The notes under the pieces: model-generated
What the model was told of the DNA's origin: nothing
The model's database searches: none
The model's input: the letters and a program-made list of their open reading frames with translations, nothing else
NCBI GenBank assembly: GCA_021234155.1
Contig: JAJEKV010000920.1
Location: forward strand, 1-64,000
Length of the DNA stretch: 64,000 nt
Source: Isoetes taiwanensis
Lineage: Eukaryota; Streptophyta; Lycopodiopsida; Isoetales; Isoetaceae
Direction of reading: 5' to 3'
In this document: one piece after another, positions 21,204 through 33,743 of the stretch
Position numbering within the stretch: position 1 is the stretch's first letter
Layout of the letters: each line of letters begins with the position of its first letter
Program-made: the position numbers and the translations under genes

Positions 21204-21959
21204 ATCGAAACAGGACGCACCAGAGTCTCCAACATACAATCTGGGCCATACGATGGATAGATCCGACGACTGACGTAGTGCAGGCCTTACTTTGGACAAA
21301 TCTAGCATTCCAAGGCCACCAACTACCTAGGTTAAATGCACTTTGCTTTAGCAACCTTGATCATTGCTCCTTCCTTATTTCCACCTCAAATGAAGTTCCC
21401 GACAATATGCACAATCTCCTCCATCTTACACTAAGGGGCTAGTAGTGCAGATGAGTATTACTAAGAAACATGAGTATTACTAAGAAACATTTAGCTATAG
21501 TGATTCTCATGAATAGTTTAGCTACATGCCACCAAAATATGTGCTTTTGCAACCCTCTAATAATTTTATACCAAGCATCTGAAGTAAGGACGTTAATTCC
21601 AAGAGGAATATTAAGCAACTTCGTGGTCTTGCCATGCAGAAGCACCTTCCATGAATAGTCTAAAATACAAGGAGGGACAAGACTATCTAACGTCCACAAG
21701 GTAGTATACTTTTGCTGACCCATAAGAACCCCTGATGCTAAAGAGAATGTGTCTAACAATAGCTTAGCATTATGAAGATTTTCAGCCTCAGCAATTAGGA
21801 ATAGAAAAGTATCGTTAATTGAAAACATACTTTTAAGAACCATTGTCCATTGGTAAATCTTGAATGATGTGCCATCCCAGGTCATTGCAGAGAAAAGCTG
21901 GAATAGTACTTCTGCCAAATTATGAAGAGCAAAGGTGTTAAGAGACAACCTTGCCGAGT

Positions 21960-22908
21960 TCCTCTACCCATTACAAAAATATCAGTTGGCTCGCCTTGAA
22001 AAAGCATAGTGGACTTGTGGAAGTGTGAAGCTTCATAACATTTCTTGTAAATGACTCCACAAATCTAAGAGCACAAAGACACTTTTTTGTTTGACACATA
22101 GAGTCTCCCAAGAATGCAATGGTTCTATGCTATCATAGAGCCATCATTCTTGGGAAGACGACATATCTTTGGCCTATTTTTATAAGATTTTTCCTTTTTT
22201 TTCTATTGTTTCTCTATATATTGTCATTGTGTTCGAGTTCATTCCTGTTGGCCTTCTCTTTGAGCGTGCCCTTTCTTTCTTCTTCTTGTTTCTAGTTACC
22301 CTCCCTCCCCATCCTTTCTTATATCTCCATTTTTGGCTTCTGCATTTGTTGAGTTTCTTGACACATATCTTTTTGTCTTTTCACTCTAGTTTCTTTTTTC
22401 ATAGGCGGTGATCTTCCCCACACTAGTCAAGAATCCCTAATCTCAACACTATCATATATTGCTTATATTCCAACTTTCATGCTAATCAGGTAAAAGTTAT
22501 TGACTTGATTTGGGAATAGCCTTTTGGGATAAAAGACAGAAGGCAGTTTTGACCCTCCCATGCTCAAATGGTCCTATCTCCCTTCCTTCAGATTGAGATG
22601 TGGATTTTTGTGTTTTACTCTCTATCTCATCTAGAAAAATACAAAAATACAAAAAATAATGAAAACTAGCAAAATGCACACTGGAAGACTTTGCAAGATT
22701 AAACTTGTTAGATATCTAAACATAATGTTGTTAAGATGCCTTTGTTAAAAGTTGATTGTTTGCTTTAAATTTCGTTGGAGTTGTTGGATATATATTTGAT
22801 CGTTTAGCAATTGCGTGGTGTAGATGTCATTACTTGGAGTATCTCAGCTTGAATACTCCTTGTTTGGTAGTTTGTGTTAGTAAAATCCTTTCTATGTCCT
22901 ATATACAA
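21960..22908. other. No gene recognised
   Basis: Mixed sequence with a T/C-rich stretch at 22185-22400. Hydrophobic short frames there are compositional. Confidence 0.5.
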
Positions 22909-22935
22909 CTAGAAAAGTGCCCAGCGTTGCTGGGC
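22909..22935 (-). mobile_element. Helitron 3' terminus 2 (-)
   Basis: Read on the minus strand: GCCCAGCAACGCTGGGC (22935-22919), a 6-nt spacer, then CTAG ending at 22909, with T next. The hairpin is identical to that of terminus 1. The body extends to higher coordinates, into a stretch holding fragments of several host genes. No 5' end was found. Confidence 0.75.
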
Positions 22936-23819
22936 TTTTTGTTGGGAAAGGATTTAAAAAGGACTGTCACAAAGAATTTTTTCACTTTATAAATAAAGTA
23001 CAAATGTATTCTATGCTTTAGCAATTGGAGTTTCGATTAGGTTGTATAACCTAAACATCAAATTCTAAGGCATGGGATTTGGATAAATTAAAACAACCTT
23101 CCCACGGTTGGCTAGTGGATTACTGATCTTAATCTCTCATGCGAGCCATTCACAATTAATTTGTCTCCTATATTAGCATATAAAGCTTAGGTTTAATGGA
23201 CTTGATAACTAAAAACATGGATGTTAGAAGTCAACATGAGTTGCACGACACAAACGTTTTGATGTTTAGGATATAGATAACAATACCACAATATAAGCAT
23301 AAGGTAGAATAATAAAAGTTTAATTAGGTAATATTTTTCATTTGCTAGCAAATCCTGTCCTTAAACGGCAACATGTAACATCCTTGAAATAAAACAATAA
23401 AATGCTTTGTGAAAAATAAGTATTGTTATAGCACTCCATGATATTTATGCAGAAGCATTTATCCTCCATAGAAAGATTGTGAGAACATTTGCTTGAATAT
23501 AAATTATAATTTCATAGTACAAAAAATCTTCTCATATGGTGATCATTGAAGATATGATTTGCTAGCTTATTGATTTTATAACAATTTAACCTCATAAGAA
23601 ATTGTGTTCGTTGGGTCAAGCCAAGCATCGATGCTAAATAAAAGTGGCCTTGGAGGACGACATGTCTCAGTCCTTCTTCAAGATAAATATCAAACCAATC
23701 ATCAATACTTTGAATCAGCACTGCACTTCATGCCAATTTGCAAGTAAGAAAGAATCCAGAAGACAATGATCAATCAGATTTCAATCTATAATCTCTTGCT
23801 AGGATGCACAGCTATATAA

Positions 23820-23960
23820 TGGTTTGAGGCACGGAAGGTCTTTGACAAGTTGCTAATCCAAGACGTGGTCTCATGGAATGCCCTCATTACAGGATATGCT
23901 GAAAATGGGCTTGAAATTGAAGCTCTTAACTGTCAAGCAGATCCTGATAAGTTTCAGGCA
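23820..23960 (+). pseudogene. Pentatricopeptide-repeat (PPR) fragment
   Basis: The plus frame reads EARKVFDKLLIQDVVSWNAL followed by ITGYAENGLEIEAL, an almost canonical PPR motif of the PLS class (VFDKM-x-DVVSWNALI-GYA-NG-EAL). The next motif decays at once (PDKFQARQ). Full PPR proteins have many such repeats and act in organelle RNA processing or editing; only about one is left, with stops on both sides in frame. Read as a gene scrap inside the region beyond Helitron terminus 2. Confidence 0.7.
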
Positions 23961-24930
23961 AGGCAATTGATTTGCACCAACATGTGCTTCCTATGTATAT
24001 GCCGTATTCTTATTGCTTGCTGGCCTTTTCCAGCAGTCCTGACCAAGTAATTCACTTCCTGCAAGTAGCAAGGAAAAGGCGGATCAAATCTAAACCTCTG
24101 CCATGAATGTTAGCAAGAGGATTCAAAATAGACATGATATTCCTGTAAGCTGCGAAGTATTATAGCATGCATACCTTACATTTTTCATTAACAACCTATG
24201 CTCTGGTGAAAGACCCATCCGCAACCTTCATAACCTGAATGGTTATATAGCGCAACTTAAAGAGTTTTTTTCTCAAACAACATAGCATGAACCTTATTTT
24301 GCACTGATGCTTTGTTGCTGCAGCACTTTCATTTCGTCAACCTTACATTTGTGTTAAAGGAACTTGAACTGGATCTCCATCTTTGTATATGCCATCTGAC
24401 TTACATGTTTCCTTGAGACAATTCAGCTTGTCAGTCTTACATGAAATCAAGATGCATACTACATTATAATCAAGACCCATACCATGGCATACTTTGAGAA
24501 ATAAATTGAGGGCCGAATTTACTGCCCAATTTATGTGGCAGACCCATATGCCAAGAACATGTAAAATCAGTCAGCCCAAAGGAGCGTTTACAATATACAA
24601 AGGGCAATAGATTAATCTGCAAGTAAACATCACCTTTGTTAAACATGACAGGACAGAATGTTGTCAGTCAGCTGGTTTAGTGGAAAATGCAGACCAAAAT
24701 GCACTGCCAAAATGCGGACCAACAAAATGCAAAGCTATTAACGGATGTCTTATCTTCAAATTGATTACCATAAGAGCAAGGCCGGTCCATTTCCTTTAAT
24801 TACTCAGCTGTCTATATTTCTCCCATGATAACTACCTATAACCAATGATCAATGAGTATGCGGCTATTTTGTCACTTTGGCTAGCCAAATAAAGCCAATT
24901 AACCATCACTTATAGGATCAAGAAAAAAGA

Positions 24931-25113
24931 CTAACCCAAATCCTCTGTGTAAAGAGTGAAAGCATAGACAATGCTATCCAAAGCATTCTCTATTCCTGCC
25001 ATTTTAAGGACAACCCTTACTCCTCCTCCTGCAATGACCCCTGAATCTGTTGCGGTAGGTTTCAATATCACTTTTGCAGCTCCATATTTGGCATCAATTC
25101 TGTCCAGATGTTT
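24931..25113 (-). pseudogene. Plastid-type ribosomal protein uS5 exon fragment
   Basis: The minus frame reads [20 protein letters not shown] and then [19 protein letters not shown] (conserved part 24979-25095). This is the C-terminal domain of bacterial-type uS5, and YGAAKV-LKP-GVIAGG-VR-VLEMAGVENAL is the plastid version. The expected continuation (GKQLGSNNALNNARA) is absent: after ENAL the frame runs into DSIVYAF and a stop at 24931. The N-terminal KGG-RNA-binding part is not found nearby. One exon survives, so a functional uS5 gene here is unlikely. Confidence 0.7.
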
Positions 25114-25347
25114 TAGCAGGTTAGATAACCTCTATTTGACCCACCTAATTACCTGGTATTCAGAAAAAAGATACAATGGAAGAAAGCATATAGATTACAG
25201 TGTTCAGCATGTACCCCTGCCTTTTGGTGCTTTTATATGATTCTAATTTAATGCATGCATTGATAAACCTCCTTGCAAGAGTTGCAAAATATTTCCCATG
25301 CACCATTCAATCACATTGCGATAATTAATATTTGGTATGATCAAGTG

Positions 25348-25545
25348 TTAACCACAATTTGCAGCATTCAAAACATCGCAAGATCCTTGCAAGTTTGCCT
25401 CGCATATACCAGCAACAACAGTACAATAGGTGCTATCATAGGTGAAGGATAATAAACTGACACCATCAGGACAATTTCTCTTCCATAGAATGGCAAACAA
25501 ATCATCATAACAGATTGAACATTTTTGTCCAATGCATTGTAGCAT
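25348..25545 (-). other. Unidentified Cys-rich exon candidate
   Basis: The minus frame of about 65 codons reads CSICYDDLFAILWKRNCPDG, then SLLSFTYDSTYC and AGICEANLQGSCDVLNAANC. The dense, evenly spaced cysteines and protein-like composition suggest a real exon of a secreted or extracellular domain. I do not recognise the family. It lies on the same strand as the uS5 fragment and the Helitron terminus. A further minus frame at 25800-26057 is similarly open but shows no motif. Confidence 0.3.
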
Positions 25546-26553
25546 ATGTTTTCATAACCACTACCAGAATATTGCAAATAGTAATTTTCAATCAAACACT
25601 TCAGGAAAAGGTTGCAATAAACATATCACGTACCATGCAATCTGCATTAGAAGCTTTAACGCAACAAACTTATGGTTTTTCTGTGCAAATATCGTGCAAA
25701 TACACCTTCTATGTCATATTTCCAAACAATTACCTTCATAAGGCGGTTGGCAACAACAAATATAGAGAGTTTTGAGAAGCAGAGCAATGATGATCTTCGT
25801 TATTTATGCTGAAAGCTTGTTGGACCTTCGGGGGGCATGAAAGTATAGAACGAACATATTATCTCTTCCAGGCTTGGATAGTATTGCATACCTACTCGGC
25901 CTCTAGCACAATCGACAGGAGCTTGCACCCAAAAAAGAACATGGACACGAAGAAAAACAAATGCTGCATAACCAAAGCCCTTTAATGCTCCAATGCCAGA
26001 GTTTTTCCTTTGAACCCACACTTGAGAAAGAAATTGTCTACTACTGACACTATACAAAGAACCAACTTACAGCTGGTAAAGACCAAGTGCCACAAGAAAG
26101 TGCAAAGCTAACCAATGGTTCTGGCCACTCAACACCTAAAGTACGTTGCAGGTATTCACCCTCTTTGCTGCTTACTTTTGCAAAGGCTTGGACAACAACT
26201 TAATACCCATCAATATACAAATTTCAAATGATCTGGAAATGACATCAAACACATCACTTACATGCTTGGAATGGGATGGTAGACCAAGAACAAAATGTTC
26301 AAAACGTATTCAAGATATATCCGCCCACATTTAGCACTGCCTGTCAGCCCAAATAGTTTAGAGAGCACTGTCAAATAAAGACAACTTGAGTTTTTTTCTA
26401 TACAGTACCTTTTCCATGAAAGAAGCCATTTGCTGAGGTGTGCCTGGTATTCCTTGCTCTAAAAATGCCTAAAATTTGGATATAAGATAGATAAGATTGA
26501 TAGATAGATAAATACTACTTCGTATGTCATACCACAAATCAAATCCGCAGGTG

Positions 26554-27507
26554 TCAACACTTATGTGGAGTAACTGTGGAAGCTCTTAACCAATGTCTGC
26601 ACATGGTTGCCGGAGCTGGCTCACAATCAAATATGGACACTATAAACCAATTTATGCCCATCGGATAGAATCGTTTTAACTGATCCAGTTTAAGAGTAGT
26701 TTGCTCTGCCATCTTCTTCTCTTTCTTAGGATTAAATCTCAAATCAGGGTTGCTGCTGCTGGGTGCATTTGGCCATCCCAGGGCATTTAAGGATGAGCCA
26801 CCTTTGACTGAAGGAGGTGTTTGGAAATTGGATGGCTGGGAGCTGTCATCAATATAGTCTTTGCTGTAGTCTGATCTTGAATATGGATATTTTCTTGGGA
26901 GAGCATCAGGGGCCTTCATGGCTAGGGGTTCGGTAGGATTGATGATAGCGGATGGCTCAATGACAGTTGTGCAGGCAGGGATTTTGCCGCTGATAGTTCG
27001 CCTTCTTTTCTTCGCCGTTGCCCTTAGCCAATTGGTATCCATCCTTGAAGGCATCTTTTCATCTCGTTTGACCTTCAAAGCTATGCTTGGAGGTTTCTGA
27101 TCATTTGACAGCCCGGTAGAAAACCCCACAAGAATATCCTGATTGCCTTTTATACTTGACAAGGACAAGGACTCATAGGATGGCAAAATCCAGCCGTAGC
27201 CCTTTGCGCTGGTAGGTACATTCTTTCCAGTGGCTGGCTTGTTCGTTTTGCTGGCAATCATCAATGAAGGATCATAGTTTCTCCACTTCAAAACATACTC
27301 GAAGAATTGGAGTTGATGGGTGTCCTCGACACTACATATGAGAGCGTCTTGCACGTTGTTTTTGTTGCCTTCCCACATTGCAATAACAATGCCTATCTGC
27401 TCGACGTCATCTGGACCGGAACCAGTGCGCAAGAATAAGCACAGGTCTTTCCGACGATCTCCTCTGATATGCGGAATGGTTTGTGCAATTTCCAAGCACC
27501 ATTTTCA
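26554..27507 (-). CDS. Hypothetical protein exon, no family recognised
   Basis: The longest open frame in the window that is not repeat-derived: about 317 codons from just after a stop at about 27508 to TGA at 26554. There is no ATG near the upstream end, so it is probably an internal or terminal exon; a TTTTTCAG acceptor lies at about 27553, with one in-frame stop between. The N-terminal third looks globular (CLFLRTGSGPDDVEQIGIVI, FFEYVLKWRNYDPSLM). The middle is Pro/Ser-rich with a basic, NLS-like KKRRR. The end is globular again (RFYPMGINWFIVSIFDCEP, MCRHWLRAS). A nuclear plant protein is plausible. It may be a captured fragment, as it lies beyond Helitron terminus 2 in the same orientation. 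Confidence 0.35.
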
Positions 27508-27599
27508 ATCATCGGAAGGCGTGAGGATGCGTATAGGCTCGAGCTCCAAGGCTGAAAAACAGAATAGCTGATTAGGCTAACAGGTGTGAAGAAGAAACA

Positions 27600-29845
27600 G
27601 CTTTGCTAGAAACAATCGTGGCCACAATTCTATGAAGCACTGCAAGAATAAAGAAGAAAATAATAACATAGAGGTCTAATGTAGACAAACAGCAGGATCA
27701 TGGACGCGATCTCGATGAGCACTTGCTACTTTAGACCCAGCACCTGTTCCCAGCACATTCCGACTCATGCTCAACCAGATCGCGGTGGCAATCTTAGCGA
27801 GATGACACTGGCCTACTCTGTGCAATTCTTTTTTCTCGCTAGGATCACAGCAGAGCATTCACTCTTATGAAAGAAAATATTACGATGCTAGACCAAGAAC
27901 TCGGAAGAAGTACCATTCTTTTAATATATTGATGACACAGTTCTTCAAAAAAAAAAAAAAAAACTCGAAAGAAGTGCGGAAATTAACTTTCTTTGATAAG
28001 GTCTCTTCTCGCCATGGATCGCGGGCACACAGGATTTGCATGTTTGAAATGTGAGTAATGTGAGTATATATAAATTAAATATTGTTTATTTGACTTTGAG
28101 AAATGCAGTGAGGCATTTGCATCATATGGACTAATGTACTGGTCAAATTTAGTACTGTTAAGCCCTCTAATGTATTGGTCAAATTCAATGGCTGTCTATC
28201 TTAACATATCAATCATAAACAACAAATGGTTATTGAGCCAAAAATAATACTCCTAGGAGCTGCAGTGTCTCATTTTTGCATGATTCAATTCAAGTTCTGA
28301 TGTGTCTGACTAATGTGTCTTTTGATGGGATGAAGAGGATTATGATATTATCGAGACAAGAAGACCGTGTAATCAGCCTAGACCTGGCATACCAGTTGAA
28401 GGAATATGCAAATTCAATCCAACTACAGTTGCATACAGTTGACAAAAGTGGCAAATCTCTAATATTGTCTATAATGGAAATTCTAGAAAGAAGACATCAA
28501 CGCAGAAAGAGCGGTATACCAAATGCATTTGTGCTACCAAATGCTTGCATGTTTGAGGTTGCAGTTCTCACTTTGACTTATTCTGCTATCGGATAGAATG
28601 ATAGAGCAAACATTACTAGTCTGGACAAGACAGTACAAGATATTATTTGTTGCATTGAGTCTCCGGGCACACATAAGCTTGTCTTTAGTCTTGCATTTGA
28701 TGCTGCCATGGGGTTGTCTACTATTTGAAAAGGATATAATGGTATAAGTAAGTTTAGGTAATTTGCTTTTTTAATGTATATGACATGCCATCTCAATTTC
28801 ATTTTCCACATGGCATGCCATCTCATGGTTGAGAAGATACAGTTATAGCATGACATGGTTTGAAAATATACAGTTCCAAATTGTCTGGTATAAAAACACC
28901 CTTGTTTGTCTATTGGGATTACAAGGTCATGGCAGATGGCTAGGTTGTTGAAGCAAGTAATCATATTGTGGACTTCAATGAAGACCTCTATGGGTAGACA
29001 ATGCTTTTTACTAGATAAGATAAGAAAAAAAGATGCAATTTTCTATTCAAAGAAGAGAGGCCGGATTGCACATGTATGAGTGGAAAAAGTATGTGCAGGT
29101 TGAATTGTTGAAAACTTGGGCTCTGGGCAACAAATTAGACTTCTATTATTGCACTACAGTGCACTAAATGAATAGTGCACCGCATGAATAGTGAGTCTTG
29201 AAAAGTCATCAATTTTCTACTCAAACTGAACAATGTACATTATATAGCATATCTTCCAAAATCTACATAGCTTCACTAGCGAAAAGTGTAACTCCATGTC
29301 CGTTTCCAAAGTAGTTCGGAAGGCATATATAAGTATTAGCTTCGTTAGAAGAGAAGATCAAGTTAGGCTTAGGGTCTTTGGGTTGCCCATGCCATTGGGA
29401 AATCTTATTTGCATTGACCTTATTATAGATGCACTCAAAAACCTTTAGATCCTTATTAAATAAGTTTATTGCATTATGGATTTTTTTCAGACTATTCTTG
29501 TGGCCTAGTTTGTCCTAGTTTTTTCAGATAAGAAAACTTCGCATCTCTTGGGTAAAACTTTACATTTGAAGGTTGGATCATTTGCCACTCATTCTAGTCA
29601 AATTCACCTGTCAAATATTGAATCCAAAATGCAATAGTCTATACTGAATCCAAAAATGCAATAGTCTATTTAGAATTCACGCTGCAATGTAACAATGGGA
29701 TTAATAGGAATACTGTGGCATTGGCATGACCACAAACACTGTAGCGGCAACCTTAATCAATGACTACCAATATCGCATTACATCCTATTGCATATTTCAT
29801 TGATCTGTACTTCTTAATTTTAGCAATCCGGCTGACTAGCAGGTT
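27600..29845. other. No gene recognised
   Basis: AT-rich, with a poly-A run at 27947-27963. Open frames at 28276-28596 (+) and 28578-28964 (-) show no recognised motif. The latter's codon pattern looks random. Confidence 0.5.
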
Positions 29846-29850
29846 GCTAT

Positions 29851-30074
29851 TGATGAAAATCTAGACAAAGCATATAAAGGAAGAGAGACACAGAGAACGA
29901 AGGAGAGACAAGTTTATGATCCCGAACAACACACACTATCAATTGTATTGAATCACACCATATATATATATATTATTGGTTGCATGCATGCACACATGCG
30001 ATGCATTGAGAACATGCACGCATACGCATAATGACACACTTGCATGCATTGGAGGACAACGAGCATCTCCAACA
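29851..30074 (-). repeat. Copia 3' LTR
   Basis: 224 bp, beginning TGATGAAAATCTAG and ending CATCTCCAACA on the plus strand, which reads TGTTGGAGATG...TTTTCATCA on the element strand, a typical TG...CA LTR. By eye about nine in ten positions match the other LTR. It contains an AT dinucleotide run at about 29960. Confidence 0.93.
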
Positions 30075-30090
30075 CCCCTCAACGCTGGTC
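30075..30090 (-). other. Putative polypurine tract
   Basis: On the element strand the bases just before the 3' LTR read AGCGTTGAGGGG. The GAGGGG abutting TGTTGG is a short but correctly placed primer for plus-strand synthesis. Confidence 0.45.
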
Positions 30091-30474
30091 TCTCAATGAA
30101 AGAAACCAAAATATATGTGATTCAAATACTGTAAGGTGACCAAGGATGCACATGCATCCCCCTTGCGACCTTGGTCATGTGCCCGGAGTTAAAAACCTTT
30201 GTGGGAAGCAAAGGAAAACCGCGGGCACCCTTCAAAAAAGTATCTATCAAGTAGAAGACTAAGGGAGGATCCAAGAATCGAAAGTGGTAAAATCTTCATG
30301 CTTGGTCATAGATAAAGCTTTGCAAAGATATCCGCAATCATGTTATCAGAGGACAATACCGTAGCATAATTGTCTTTTTTTTGACTTCCGGTTTAATGTA
30401 ATGGTAATGAATATCAATATGCTTGGACTTTGAATGAAAGACCTCATCCTTAGTTAAAGATATGGCACTCGATT

Positions 30475-31500
30475 GTCACAATGTAAAAGTGCCGACCGAT
30501 GAGTACTTGTTGAAAAGATTGAAGTAGACGCCAAGAACTGGACCAACTCTCACTTTTGCCATACTAGCGGCAACATATTCTCGCCGCTGGTGGACACAAA
30601 GAACACAATGTTGTTTCTTGCTATACCAAGAGATTAAAGAATTATCCATAAAGAAACATGCTCCACTTGTAGAGCGAGAAGTATCGTGACAACCTCCCCA
30701 ATCACCCGCCAAGATAACCAACCAATTGTGGACCAATACCTTGACGAACGAAACCAAAGCATGATCGATAGTGCCTTTTAGATAACGAAGAACTCTTTTG
30801 GTCGCGATTCCAATGTTGGCGCCCCGGATTAGACATAAATTGTCCTAATGTGTTGACAACATAACCCGATATCCGCCCGGTGGCATGGGCTAAGTACATT
30901 AAAGCACCGATAAGATTTGCATATGGATATTGAGCCATGTCAAGACGCTCAGCTTCTGTTTGAGGACACATGTTTTTCAGCAATTTGACGTTAACTCCCA
31001 AGGGGGTGGACTGAGGTTTAGCATTACTCATATCATATTTGTCAAGTAACTCGAGAGATATACTTTTCGCTGGCTCAATCGTGATGCAATTATCGTGGAC
31101 GCTCAATTTGAAGTCCAAGACAAGATTTGATAGAACCAAGATCCACCATGTCAAATGCAGCGCCAAGATTATTCTTACACTGAGCTAGAAAATCAAGACT
31201 GTTGGATACTAGAATAGTATCATCAACATATAGCGCAATAAAGATAAATGCAGGACCAACTTTTTTGTAATAGAGATTTGCGTCTGCAGCGGTGGGTAAG
31301 TAACCATCAGAAATCAAAAATGCATTCATTTTCGTATACCAGGCACGGGATGCTTGTTTTAAACCATATAAAGCTTTTCAGTAACTTGCAAACCATAGGT
31401 GTGGGACCTGTGATCTTGTAGCCATCGGGTTGTTCCATATAAATATCCTCCAGAAGATCGCCATTGAGGAAGGCCGCTTTTAACATCCATTTGATGAACA
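30475..31500 (-). pseudogene. Copia reverse transcriptase and RNase H
   Basis: Minus-strand frames: AAFLNGDLLEDIYMEQPDGY (about 31480-31420), then NAFLISDGYLPTAADANLYY and ALYVDDTILVSNS (31329-31195) with the YVDD catalytic Asp pair intact, then LGSIKSCLGLQI. The next piece, 31166-30702, carries the tether KPQSTPLGVNVKLLK and YPYANLIGALMYLA. RNase H-like SGACFFMDNSLISWYSKKQH lies at 30660-30590. The pieces are in different frames, separated by single-base indels. Confidence 0.85.
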
Positions 31501-31689
31501 TGTAGATTATGGGCTTAATCGAAATGCTAATAAAGCGCGAACATCAGGTAGGCGCATTTCACTAGGCGAGAATGTCTCATGATAATCAATTCCAAAGAAT
31601 TTGAGAAAACCCTTTCGCAACCAAGCGTGTTTTGAATCTGTCAAAAGTACCATCCGCTTTTAGTTTTAACACGGAAAACCCACTTACTT

Positions 31690-33433
31690 TTAATAGGTTT
31701 ATGACACCGAAGGAAGGGCAACTAAATCCCATGTGCCTTTGCTTATCAAAGAGTGATATTCAAGATCCATTGCTTGTTTCCAATATTCCCGCTCATCAGA
31801 ATTGAGAGCATCATGAATAGTAATGTGTTCAAGAATGGAGACAAAAGTATAATAGTCAAAAAAGTAACCGGGACGCCGAAAGTAACACGAAGTGTGAAAC
31901 TCTTTTGCCGAGACATAACTTCGTATAGATGGTTCTCGCATGTGGTCGAGGAACATTATCATCCATCGAAATAATATTGTCATGTAATTGAGCAGATATA
32001 TCCTCATATTCGCCTCCAACACTATCGTAAACCAAATATCAGGCAACAATGAGACTTCTTCAATGGCACGATCATCAAAAATATCGTCATCATAGTGTTC
32101 TCGGAAATTTGATAGAATATCGTGAGTAACAGATGGCTAAGGAGATGGGCCATAATAGTTTCATTAACAATAGTATCTCTATAGCGCAGAGAACAATTTT
32201 CTTAGAAACCAAATCAAGCAAATGATAAGTCGGGTGCAAAGATCAAGATATCCTAAAAGATAACCTTTTGAGCAATCGGGTTGTAATTTACTCCGCTTCT
32301 CCTTAGGAATATAGGCATAGGCTTGACATCCAAATACTTTAAAATGTGCTACCGTGGGCTTCTTTGCAAGACCATATCTCAAAAGGTGTGAAACCAAATG
32401 ACGGATGAAGAAGATATACAATTTTGAACATAAACGGTCAGACTCTTGCCGCTTCAGCCCAAAATTGTGTATTTAAACCGTAATGAAGCAACATATTCAA
32501 TAGCATTCAAGACGGTCCCGTTCTTACGTTCGCCACTCCATTATGCGGGTGTATGTGGTAATCAGAATTCTCTCTTTAATGCCAAGATTAGTACAAAAAG
32601 AGTCAAATACATGATTCTTAAATTCACCACCATTGTCATGCTTCGCGAATGCTTTTTAAGGGCACATCCATCCGCAATTCCACCATTGCCTTCCACTTAC
32701 GTAACGCTGAGAAAACATCAGATTTCTTCTTGAGAGAAAAGATGAAAGAATAACGTGAGTAATCATCAATGATTAAGAGAAAATATATGGCACCACCAAG
32801 TGACCGTGGCAATGGTCCACAAAGGTCCATATGGACCAACTCCAAAATAGAAGATGCACGAGGTCCAACATGATTAAAGAACGCCGACAAGGCTTACCAA
32901 GTACACAAGCCCTCACATGGTGCCAAGAGTGCCCGAGAATCCATCGAGAAGCCATTAACGACACCATGTCGCTTCATGTCCAACAAGACTTGAAAAGAGG
33001 CATGACAAAAGCGCCCATGCCATAAGTCTCCATCGGGGATGTCGCGGCAAGTAAGAGCATAGATTAGACCATCATCGTAATTCGGGTACTCATATAAATT
33101 GTGATGGCGCATGCCAGTACCAAGTATTAAGCCATCTTTCAAAAGGTAGCAAAATAACTCATCAAAGTAAAGATGAATACCAACATCAGTTAATCGAGAA
33201 ACAGAAAGTAAATGACGATGTAAAGCAGGAACATGTAAAACACCACGCAAAGAATGAATTCCTGAATGAGCTCGTAATGGTAGATCACCAATACCAAGAA
33301 TTTGTTGACGACTGTCATCTCCCATATAAACATATTTTAAAACGCGCAAGGGATGGTAATTTCTGAGCAAGGATTTCTCATATACCATATGTTGCGTTGC
33401 ACCTAGATGAAAATTGCACAAAGCTGTAAACAT
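31690..33433 (-). pseudogene. Copia protease tail, GAG-pre-integrase and integrase
   Basis: 33433-32894: GATQHMVYEKSLL (the post-protease region), then GVLHVPALHRHLLSVSRLTD and the GAG-pre-integrase zinc region DLWHGRFCHASFQVLLDM. 32890-32636: integrase core LVHMDLCGPLP and YFLLIIDDYSRY, giving two of the DDE acids. 32421-32179: VAHFKVFGCQAYAYIPKEKR and KGYLLGY, the integrase C-terminal copia signature. 32049-31699: the linker into RT. Several frame breaks. Confidence 0.85.
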
Positions 33434-33743
33434 AATAGCTAGACAACACCATATAAATTCAAGATAATACTATAAGTTAGGAACTTAATATTTCAATACC
33501 ACACACAATATCAATGCTCAACAATATATATAAGAAATAAATTTCAACACTATATGTAGAAGTTGACACCATGGTGCAACACACAATAACACATGAATAA
33601 GGAACATGATGTATACACACATGCCCAACATCATAACAAAGCTCAACACCATTGCTTAACACACAATACCATCATTATTATTTGGGAGCAGGATGCACAC
33701 CTGAATATATCATCATGTTGTCGGTACTCCTAAAACATTTGTA

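Larger units (their letters stand above)
19260..21948 (-). pseudogene. LINE (L1-type) reverse transcriptase remnant
   Basis: Minus-strand pieces appear in LINE order. At 21439-21948 a frame contains FLFLIAEAENLHNAKLLLDT, FSLASG, and WKVLLHGKTTKLLNIPLGI: the RT palm tail, with INDTFLFL at the (F/Y)ADD position, and the thumb. At about 20053-20349 comes a frame with GRILLVRMIFPGLG. At 19450-19614 comes SIEHCFFLCERVRLAWSLLL, the zinc-binding RVT domain. The RT catalytic Asp pair is reduced (IND instead of ADD) and many stops intervene, so it is dead. The SINE-like tandem segment at 20298-21350 interrupts it. Confidence 0.7.

Noticed and set aside
21439-21948. 169-codon host gene
   Set aside because: Its motifs (NAKLLLDTFSLASG, HGKTTKLLNIPLGI) are those of LINE reverse transcriptases.
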